Of a stretch of 5,872 bases of DNA, positions 1 through 4,965 are shown piece by piece; within the stretch, counting starts at the first letter, position 1; the number at the start of each line of letters is the position of its first letter. The DNA comes from Clostridia bacterium (GTDB lineage: Bacteria > Bacillota > Clostridia > Christensenellales > UBA1242): NCBI GenBank assembly GCA_017408305.1, contig JAFQUU010000060.1, forward strand, positions 1 to 5,872, given 5' to 3'. Made by a program: the position numbers and the translations under genes. A model generated the notes under the pieces. The model had not been told where the DNA came from, ran no database searches, and was given only the letters and a program-made list of their open reading frames with translations.

Positions 1-2
1 CC

Positions 3-326
3 GAAAAAGAACAACAAAGGGCTTCAAACAAAATAATTATTGCACAAGAAAAACAAAAACAGACTGACCCAAACAAACCAAAACGAGGAAGGCCACGCAA
101 AAGCCAAATTATTATTGCCGAAGAAGTGCCCGTGCAGGAAAAACCACCTGCATACAAAAAAAATTTTGAAATACCAAAAGAAGAAGGCGTTATTGAAGCA
201 AAAGAAGACCTTACTGGCAGCAAAAAATTAAGTGAGTTGTCAAAAGACGCAGGACAATTTATGGAACGCAGAAAAAACAGAGTTGAAAACAAAAACCGTA
301 CTTTTGATGATGAAAGAAGTATGTAA
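3..326 (+). CDS. C-terminal part of a charged protein with an AT-hook-like motif (5' end outside window)
   Basis: The frame is open from the window edge to a TAA at 324-326, giving about 107 residues of a C-terminal tail. It is rich in Lys, Glu, Gln and Asn and looks unstructured. About residues 27-33 read KPKRGRPRKS, whose RGRP core is that of an AT-hook, a short minor-groove DNA-binding motif. The motif is flanked by two similar short segments, NKIIIAQE and SQIIIAEE. The end (around FMERRKNRVENK) is basic and possibly helical. The family is not recognisable because the N-terminal domain is missing; a DNA-associated role is inferred from the AT-hook alone. This frame is preferred over the Lys-rich alternative at 40-231 because it is open from the edge, has mixed rather than purely A-driven composition, and stops five bases before a terminator. 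No downstream gene is co-transcribed. Confidence 0.6.
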   Translation, partial: EKEQQRASNKIIIAQEKQKQTDPNKPKRGRPRKSQIIIAEEVPVQEKPPAYKKNFEIPKEEGVIEAKEDLTGSKKLSELSKDAGQFMERRKNRVENKNRTFDDERSM

Positions 327-330
327 TTTA

Positions 331-358
331 AAAACCTCAAAAAATTTGAGGTTTTTTT
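331..358 (+). terminator. Intrinsic terminator after the AT-hook-tail gene
   Basis: An 11-bp perfect stem (331-341 pairs with 345-355; core CCTC/GAGG) has a 3-base AAA loop. It is followed by T residues through 358 and a further T-rich stretch to 366. It begins five bases after the TAA at 324-326. Confidence 0.85.
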
Positions 359-387
359 AATTTTTTATTAAAACCACAATTATAAAT

Positions 388-417
388 TTGACTTTAATAT
401 AGGTTGAACTGTATCAT
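388..417 (+). promoter_or_regulatory. SigA-type promoter for the YgjV-PNP gene
   Basis: The -35 box TTGACT (388-393) and the -10 box TATCAT (412-417) are separated by 18 bases. The expected transcription start is near 424, directly at the ATG at 425. This argues against the upstream in-frame TTG at 404, which lies inside the promoter spacer. It also implies a nearly leaderless transcript, since no Shine-Dalgarno lies before 425. Confidence 0.55.
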
Positions 418-424
418 AAAAGTA

Positions 425-1717
425 ATGGTAATTTTAAGTAATGTTATTTGCTTGATTGCCCTTGTTTTTGCCGCGATAAGTTTTTTTGTAAAAGAAAGAA
501 ATAAACTTCTTGTTTATCAACTGATTTGCAATTTCTTTTATATCGCTTCACTTGTGCTTTTGGGGGCTTGGACAGGGGCAATCACAATGATTGTTGGCAT
601 GGCATTTGTGGCTACTGTGTTCTTTTTGGAAAAATTTGACAAACCAAAAAGCGTGTGGCTTTTGGTTGCACTTTTAGGTGCAATGATTGCCATAACGGCT
701 TTGACATGGGCTGGGCCAATTTCGCTTTTGCCGTTTGTAAGCAACCTTGTGTTTAAATGGGGCACTTGGCAACCAAGCAAAAAAGTGTTTTTGTGCACGC
801 AAATTTTTGTGTCAAGCGTGATGATTTTCTATAACATGCACTATTTGCTTTTAAGTGCAGTTTTGATTGAAGTTTTGGCACTTGTGATTGCTGTTATTGC
901 ACTTATGGAGTTAATCCGTAAAAATTTGGAGGGGGATAATATGAAAATAGAAAAAATGTTTAAAAAACTTAAAGGGCATACTGCTGACATTGCAATTTTT
1001 GGTGGCAGTGGGCTTGAAAACTTAATCAAACTTGAAAACTCGGTAAAAATTACATACAAGCAAGTGGGCTTTAAGTTTGCAGAGGTTGCTGGGCACAGCA
1101 GGTGCTTTGAATTTGGTACATTTAATGGCAAAAAAATTGTTTTGGTGTCAAGATTTCATCTTTATGAAAACGGTTCACCTGAAAATATGTGGATTTTGTA
1201 TGAACTTCTTAATAAACTGGGCGTAAAAACCGTGATTGCAACCACTGCAACTGGTGGCGTGAACCCTGAATTTAAGTCTGGCGACATAATGTTGATTAAG
1301 GACCATATCAACCTGTCTGGCACAAACCCACTGATTGGGCATTTGCCAATTGAGTTTGTGGATATGACAAACGCTTACGACAAGGACCTCAGGGACCTTG
1401 TGAAAAAGATTGCAAGAAGCCTAAAAATCAAACTGCAAGAAGGTGTGCATATTCAAACCATGGGGCCAACATATGAAACGCCTGCCGAGGTTGTGTTTTA
1501 TCAAAGCATTGGTGGCGACAGCGTAAGTATGAGCAGTGCTTTTGGCAATATTTGTGCAAAATTCCATAAAATGCGTTTTGTTGCGTTTGCAAGCATCACA
1601 AACGAAGCAGTAACATATGACAGCCCAGAAATTACGCACGAAGAAGTGCTAAGGATTTCTGAACTTGCCTGCTCTAGACTTAACAAAATTATTGAAAAAC
1701 TTATTATGAAATTATAA
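425..1717 (+). CDS. YgjV-family membrane domain fused in frame to purine nucleoside phosphorylase
   Basis: One open frame carries two domains. Residues are numbered from the alternative TTG at 404; from ATG425 subtract 7. Residues 8-173 are mostly hydrophobic, about six or seven membrane segments (near 9-29, 36-54, 58-75, 83-102, 105-118, 128-150, 152-171). The WAGPISLLP segment (102-110) resembles YgjV (Imp-YgjV) inner-membrane proteins, whose function is unclear. The Arg-Lys at 172-173 suggests a cytoplasmic C-terminus. Residues 180-437 are a complete trimeric PNP, which cleaves purine nucleosides with phosphate to base plus (deoxy)ribose-1-phosphate. Visible motifs are GSGL 201-204, SRFHLYE 249-255, DHINLSGTNPL 300-310, DMTNAYD 320-326, GPTYETPAE 354-362, MS 376-377, TNE 399-401 and HEEVL 412-416. 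Glu358 and Asn400 match the 6-oxopurine-specific residues of human PNP (E201, N243). Variant positions are GHSR for the usual GHSG and ATGG for NAAGG. A strong internal ribosome-binding site precedes M180, so PNP may also be made alone (258 aa). The start ATG425 fits the promoter and YgjV N-termini. Domain calls are firm for PNP and good for YgjV; whether the fusion is real is uncertain. Confidence 0.85.
   Translation: MVILSNVICLIALVFAAISFFVKERNKLLVYQLICNFFYIASLVLLGAWTGAITMIVGMAFVATVFFLEKFDKPKSVWLLVALLGAMIAITALTWAGPISLLPFVSNLVFKWGTWQPSKKVFLCTQIFVSSVMIFYNMHYLLLSAVLIEVLALVIAVIALMELIRKNLEGDNMKIEKMFKKLKGHTADIAIFGGSGLENLIKLENSVKITYKQVGFKFAEVAGHSRCFEFGTFNGKKIVLVSRFHLYENGSPENMWILYELLNKLGVKTVIATTATGGVNPEFKSGDIMLIKDHINLSGTNPLIGHLPIEFVDMTNAYDKDLRDLVKKIARSLKIKLQEGVHIQTMGPTYETPAEVVFYQSIGGDSVSMSSAFGNICAKFHKMRFVAFASITNEAVTYDSPEITHEEVLRISELACSRLNKIIEKLIMKL
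928..943 (+). promoter_or_regulatory. Internal Shine-Dalgarno and start codon for a stand-alone PNP
   Basis: GGAGGGGG (928-935) is followed by an ATG at 941-943, in frame with the upstream membrane domain. Spacing from GGAGG to ATG is 8 bases. The PNP similarity begins just after this ATG, which is where a separate PNP gene would start. In the two other frames TAA occurs at 912-914 and 919-921, exactly where a separate YgjV gene would be expected to end. Confidence 0.7.
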
Positions 1718-1751
1718 AAAAAATACTCCTGCAGTGGCAGGGGTATTTTTT
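1718..1751. terminator. Bidirectional intrinsic terminator between convergent genes
   Basis: A 12-bp stem (1721-1732 with 1737-1748; CCTGC/GCAGG core, one G-T wobble) has an AGTG loop. It is flanked by a T run on the plus strand (1746-1751) and by an A run (1716-1723), which is a T run on the minus strand. It directly follows the TAA of the PNP gene (1715-1717). It is also the best terminator available to the minus-strand ppa/small-ORF transcript. Confidence 0.85.
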
Positions 1752-1768
1752 AAATCATTAAACTAAAC

Positions 1769-1795
1769 CCTTAAAGATTTTTAAGGATTTTTTTT
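1769..1795 (+). terminator. Second, weaker plus-strand terminator in tandem
   Basis: The 7-bp stem CCTTAAA (1769-1775) / TTTAAGG (1780-1786) has a GATT loop and is followed after one A by eight T residues (1788-1795). It is AT-rich, so weaker than the one just upstream, and it only has a T run in the plus direction. It probably acts as a back-up before the oppositely oriented genes. Confidence 0.55.
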
Positions 1796-1813
1796 AGATT
1801 AGGGTAGAAAAAA

Positions 1814-1942
1814 TTAGTAAGTTCTTTCTTCTTCTTTGTTTTTGTCAAGATTCAAGTTTACTTTTTTTACTTTTGAGGCTGTTGTATCACCATATGCTGT
1901 GTGCTGAACTGCACCGTATGGATTTGTTTCAATGTTTGTCAT
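1814..1942 (-). CDS. Small hypothetical protein (42 aa) downstream of ppa
   Basis: An ATG (complement of 1940-1942) opens a 42-codon frame ending in TAA (complement of 1814-1816). A full AAGGAG Shine-Dalgarno lies at 1951-1956 on the minus strand, 8 bases from the ATG and within the 19-base gap behind ppa. It is therefore almost certainly translated from the ppa transcript. The N-terminal half is polar with Asn, Thr, Tyr and Gly (it starts MTNIETNPYGAV). The C-terminal half is a charged run of Lys and Glu ending in RTY. There is no membrane segment, signal peptide, Cys pair or known motif. I do not recognise the family and assign no function. The main evidence is the ribosome-binding site and the position in the operon, with a bidirectional terminator about 60 bases beyond the stop. 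Confidence 0.7.
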   Translation of the reverse strand: MTNIETNPYGAVQHTAYGDTTASKVKKVNLNLDKNKEEERTY

Positions 1943-1961
1943 AATTTTTTCTCCTTAAATT

Positions 1962-2501
1962 TTATTGTTTTTGTGTGCCAAATGTTTCGTTGTAGGCCTT
2001 GATGCAATCTTTTACGCATTCTGCTGCTGCTTTTGCACCCTCTATGCTTCCAATTTCAACCTTTTTGTTTTCAAGTTGCTTATACACCGACAAAAAGTGT
2101 GAAAGTTCTTTAAACATATTTTTTGGAAGTTCGCTTATATCGGTGTAGATGTTATAAACAGGGTCTCCAAAAGGCACTGCAATAATTTTTTGGTCTTGCT
2201 CGCTTTGGTCTGTCATGTTGATAATACCGATTGGGTAGCACTTTACAAGGGCACCACTTTCAATTGTTTCGCTGCAAAGCACGAAAACATCAAGTGGGTC
2301 GCCATCTTCGCTGAGTGTGCGTGGAATGAAACCGTAGTTCATAGGATAGTGCGTTGCTGTGTAAAGCACTCTATCAAGAATTATAAGCCCGGTTTCTTTG
2401 TCAAGTTCATACTTGTTTTTACTGCCTCTTTCAATTTCGATAAAGGCAATAAAGTTGTTTGGCCTGATACGCTTTTCGTCAATATCTTTCCAAATATTCA
2501 T
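1962..2501 (-). CDS. ppa: Inorganic pyrophosphatase, family I (soluble)
   Basis: This 179-residue cytoplasmic enzyme hydrolyses diphosphate to two phosphates, pulling forward reactions that release PPi (nucleic-acid synthesis, phosphoribosyl transfer, tRNA charging). Length is normal for bacterial family I enzymes. The signature EDGDPLDV is at 65-72, giving the metal-binding Asp66, Asp68 and Asp71. Equivalents of the other E. coli active-site residues are visible: Glu22, Lys30, Glu32, Arg44, Tyr56 (in MNYGFIP), Asp98, Asp103, Lys105, Tyr140 and Lys141. Every key residue is present, so the enzyme should be active. The start ATG is set by AAGGAG (minus strand 2507-2512), five bases upstream. 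It has its own strong promoter with a short leader, followed by the 42-aa small ORF in the same transcript. The upstream kinase gene may also read through, as no clear terminator separates them. Confidence 0.97.
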   Translation of the reverse strand: MNIWKDIDEKRIRPNNFIAFIEIERGSKNKYELDKETGLIILDRVLYTATHYPMNYGFIPRTLSEDGDPLDVFVLCSETIESGALVKCYPIGIINMTDQSEQDQKIIAVPFGDPVYNIYTDISELPKNMFKELSHFLSVYKQLENKKVEIGSIEGAKAAAECVKDCIKAYNETFGTQKQ

Positions 2502-2524
2502 TTCATCTCCTTAAGTTACACGCC

Positions 2525-2553
2525 ATTATAGCACAAGGAAAACCTAATTTCAA
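2525..2553 (-). promoter_or_regulatory. Near-consensus SigA promoter for ppa
   Basis: On the minus strand, TTGAAA (2553-2548) and a perfect TATAAT (2530-2525) are separated by 17 bases. A TG lies one base before the -10 box, making it an extended -10. Transcription should begin near 2518, giving a leader of about 16 bases that contains the AAGGAG site. It looks like a strong constitutive promoter, with no operator-like repeat evident around it. Confidence 0.85.
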
Positions 2554-2619
2554 GTATTTTTTTTGGCAAATTAAAAGTTTTTTTTAAATGCCTTATGCCG
2601 TGCTTGTTTTAAGGGATTT

Positions 2620-3573
2620 TTATGGAAGAAATTCACGAATAAGCGAGTGCTGTGGCACAAATTTTTCATCAATCGCACCAGTGTGCTTAAAGATTTCAAG
2701 CAGTTCTTTTATTTCTGGTGCAGTTGGGTGCTCTGCAACAACGGGCTGAAGATATTTGTCATACAAAAGTGGTTCATAAAGGTGAGTTGTATTTAAAATA
2801 AAGTCTGCTTCTGGCTTAAATGGCAAGATGTATTTTGTTTCGCCGTGAACGACCTTTCGCCAATGCTCCACCGTTGAAGAAACCGAAGAGCCACGCTTAT
2901 AGTAATCGCGAAGAAGTCTTCTCATAAACCTGATTTGTTTTGGGTGCACAACAACATCATCACCAATACAAAAGTTGCTGGCAACGGCAACAAAAACCTT
3001 GTAAAAGTTTTGTTTTGGAATCCCTTTCATGCAAACTGGGTTAAGTGCGTGCAAACCTTCAATTATGATGACTTCATCATCTTTCACCTTCATTGGAGTA
3101 AGCATTGTACGCTGACCTAAGATGAAGTCGTAAAACGGCACATTTGCCACCTTGCCTGCCAAAATATCTTTTAGGAATTTTTTGAAATATGGAATATCAA
3201 CTGCAGTTACATTTTCAAAATCATAACTGCCGTCTGGAAGTAGTGGCGTGTCGATTTTGTTTACAAAAAAATCGTCCATAGAAACAACATGTGCGTTTAT
3301 GCCACGCTTTTTTAATGCCCTTTTAATTTCAAAAGAAGAAGTTGTTTTGCCTGCACTTGACGGCCCAGCAACAAGCACGATTTTTGACTTTTTGTTTACG
3401 ACATTGTCTGCAATCTGCTCCAGTTGCCAAATATAAAAATTTTCTGCGTTTTTGACAAGTTCTTTTTGTTTGGTTTTTGCAAGGCGATTGACTCTTTGAA
3501 GGTCGTAAGAAAAATACATGACATCGCCAAGGTTTTGGATTAACTCTAACTGCTTTTCTTTAAAACTTATCAT
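2620..3573 (-). CDS. Uridine kinase / PRK-family P-loop nucleoside kinase
   Basis: This 317-residue protein is probably a cytoplasmic ATP-dependent kinase of the uridine kinase/phosphoribulokinase family (COG0572-like). Motifs in order: Walker A GPSSAGKTTS (70-79); SMDDFF (98-103), the base/substrate loop seen as DD(F/Y) in uridine kinases; DGSYDFENVTAVD (114-126); IIIEGLHALNP (169-179), the Walker B region; the Arg-rich lid RRLLRDYYKRGSS (218-230) leading to W238; and PFKPEADFILNT (251-262). Closest in style are the Firmicutes nucleoside kinases of about 550 residues that carry an N-terminal TGS and threonyl-tRNA-synthetase-like region. Here only about 60 residues precede the P-loop, so that region is absent. 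The exact substrate (uridine/cytidine or other nucleoside) cannot be read from sequence. The start ATG lies one base after the TAG of the upstream lipoprotein gene, with GGAGAG inside its last codons, so the two are translationally coupled. Confidence 0.88.
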   Translation of the reverse strand: MISFKEKQLELIQNLGDVMYFSYDLQRVNRLAKTKQKELVKNAENFYIWQLEQIADNVVNKKSKIVLVAGPSSAGKTTSSFEIKRALKKRGINAHVVSMDDFFVNKIDTPLLPDGSYDFENVTAVDIPYFKKFLKDILAGKVANVPFYDFILGQRTMLTPMKVKDDEVIIIEGLHALNPVCMKGIPKQNFYKVFVAVASNFCIGDDVVVHPKQIRFMRRLLRDYYKRGSSVSSTVEHWRKVVHGETKYILPFKPEADFILNTTHLYEPLLYDKYLQPVVAEHPTAPEIKELLEIFKHTGAIDEKFVPQHSLIREFLP

Positions 3574-3583
3574 ACTACTCTCC
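3574..3583 (-). promoter_or_regulatory. Ribosome-binding site embedded in the lipoprotein gene's end (translational coupling)
   Basis: The sequence GGAGAGTAGT on the minus strand encodes the last two residues (Gly-Glu) and the TAG stop of the lipoprotein, then one base before the kinase ATG. The GGAG (3583-3580) is six bases from that ATG, fixing the kinase start. Ribosomes ending the lipoprotein would be placed to begin the kinase. Confidence 0.8.
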
Positions 3584-4909
3584 TATAAACAAAGAACTTA
3601 TTGCCACTTTAAATGGCATATATGCATTTTCTGCACCTTCTGGTTTAAACACAATGCTAAGATAAGACTTTTCACCCTCCTCAAGCACTGCACCACCATG
3701 ATATGCAAACTGAGTTGACAAACCGTTTTGGTTTGTAATCTGGCTTGGGGCAGATATTTTTGTTTGAGAATTGTCAAACTTGTCCATAACAACAATGTCA
3801 TCAAAAGGCACCAAATATTGATTTTCTTGATTTGCTTTTAGGTTTAAATTTCCTTCAAACAAAAGTGATTGGGTTTTGGTGGTGGCGTTGTAATAATAAG
3901 TAAGGACATCAATCTTCATTGCAGTTTCTGCACTAAATGTTAATGTAAGCGACAAAATTTCAAGGGCTCTGTTTGGCATAAGGGTTATGCTTTGATATTC
4001 ATACGGGGTGATGTTTTTAAGGCTGTTTAGGCCACCTGAAACTGGGTATAAACTTGTGTCCATAACATCTTTTGCCATGCAGGATGGGTATGGAGACATA
4101 AACTCTTTTTCAAAACCTGTGTTAAGGGCAAAAATTTCATCAAGCAGTTGTGAATAGGTTTTAAGCCCTTGCGTGGTTGAAATGCTGTCATACTGCGTAC
4201 CGATAATGTTACTGCCGATTACATTTGTCAAAACATAGGTTTTAAATGTTGCAAGGTTTTCTGGCGTAAAGCCAACATAAAAGCCGTTTTGTGCAAACTT
4301 TGCTTTTTCTGCATTTAAATACAGCTCGTTTACTTCTTGTGTTTTGGTAGAATCTACAAAAACTTTTGTTTGGCCTGTGGATTCATTAACCTCCACAGTA
4401 AACACTTGTGGGGCGTTGCCACTTGCAATTTGCATTGCTGTCACTGCCAAAGCAGTTTGATAAACACTTACATACTCTTCTAGATAAACATTTGCTGTTT
4501 CCATTGTGTAATACTGAACAACTTTGTTTTCTTCTTGCTGGCTTGTACAATTTGCAAGGCTTTCTGCAAAAGACCAATTCCAGCCCGTGCTGATTGCAGG
4601 GCCACCTGCATATTGCACACGAATACGATCATAATTTTTGGCATTTGAAGTTAGGGGCTTGCTTTCTATTTGAACACTTGAATTTGGCACACCAAAAACC
4701 ATTGCAAGGTTTGTAAGCACATGTGCAGAATACCTTTCAAAAGTGTTGTCAACCTGATAGTTGTTATCGCTGTAGCACACCTTGAATCCATCAATAGATT
4801 TTAAACCTGTTGTTTCATCATCTGGGTCAAAAGAAAGCATACAACCACTTAAAGAGATTGTAACCACCGAAAGCATACCCACACAAAAACATTTTACAAA
4901 TTTTTTCAT
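3575..4909 (-). CDS. Putative lipoprotein of unknown function
   Basis: This 444-residue protein begins with a typical lipoprotein signal peptide: Lys at residues 2, 3 and 6, a hydrophobic stretch at about 8-19, and the lipobox LSGC with Cys23 as the predicted lipidated residue. The mature N-terminus is acidic (FDPDDETT, 27-34), as expected for a tethered linker. Residues about 40-280 are mixed and polar, with a helical-looking stretch around 138-165. Residues about 300-444 look beta-rich. No enzymatic motif, repeat or known solute-binding signature is visible and I do not recognise the family. It should be anchored on the outer face of the cytoplasmic membrane. It heads a two-gene unit with the kinase, though a functional link between an extracytoplasmic lipoprotein and a cytoplasmic kinase is not evident. 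There is no Shine-Dalgarno before ATG4909; a promoter abuts the start. It ends in TAG, and a TAA follows four codons later. Confidence 0.8.
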   Translation of the reverse strand: MKKFVKCFCVGMLSVVTISLSGCMLSFDPDDETTGLKSIDGFKVCYSDNNYQVDNTFERYSAHVLTNLAMVFGVPNSSVQIESKPLTSNAKNYDRIRVQYAGGPAISTGWNWSFAESLANCTSQQEENKVVQYYTMETANVYLEEYVSVYQTALAVTAMQIASGNAPQVFTVEVNESTGQTKVFVDSTKTQEVNELYLNAEKAKFAQNGFYVGFTPENLATFKTYVLTNVIGSNIIGTQYDSISTTQGLKTYSQLLDEIFALNTGFEKEFMSPYPSCMAKDVMDTSLYPVSGGLNSLKNITPYEYQSITLMPNRALEILSLTLTFSAETAMKIDVLTYYYNATTKTQSLLFEGNLNLKANQENQYLVPFDDIVVMDKFDNSQTKISAPSQITNQNGLSTQFAYHGGAVLEEGEKSYLSIVFKPEGAENAYMPFKVAISSLFIGE

Positions 4910-4913
4910 TAAG

Positions 4914-4945
4914 ATTATATTATCACATCACAAAACTTTTATCAA
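4914..4945 (-). promoter_or_regulatory. Promoter abutting the lipoprotein start codon
   Basis: On the minus strand, TTGATA (4945-4940) lies upstream of two overlapping -10 candidates. These are TGTGATAAT (extended -10, GATAAT at 4924-4919, 15-base spacer) and TATAAT (4919-4914, 20-base spacer). Either would start transcription within a few bases of ATG4909. Neither spacer is ideal, so the exact pairing is unsure. No ribosome-binding site lies between the boxes and the ATG. Confidence 0.5.
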
Positions 4946-4965
4946 GTGAAATGTTTTTGTTTTGC

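Noticed and set aside
40..231. Lys-rich 63-codon frame on the plus strand
   Set aside because: It is an A-rich shadow of the frame open from the window edge to 326; it has no ribosome-binding site and no convincing composition.
404..424. TTG at 404 as the start of the YgjV-PNP gene
   Set aside because: It falls within the spacer of the best promoter, has AGG directly abutting rather than at ribosome-binding distance, and YgjV similarity fits a start at ATG425. It is kept only as a possible alternative.
1752..1813. Coding or RNA gene in the convergent gap between PNP and the small ORF
   Set aside because: Only the second terminator hairpin and AT-rich spacer are visible; there is no ribosome-binding site or further structure.
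2190..2531. 113-codon plus-strand open frame
   Set aside because: It lies antisense to the fully conserved ppa gene and its promoter, has no ribosome-binding site, and its sequence resembles no protein family.
2563..2619. Possible terminator between the kinase gene and ppa (weak GGCA/TGCC and CCTTA/TAAGG pairings)
   Set aside because: The stems are short or interrupted, loops are large, and the minus strand shows A runs rather than a T run after them. Read-through into ppa is as likely.
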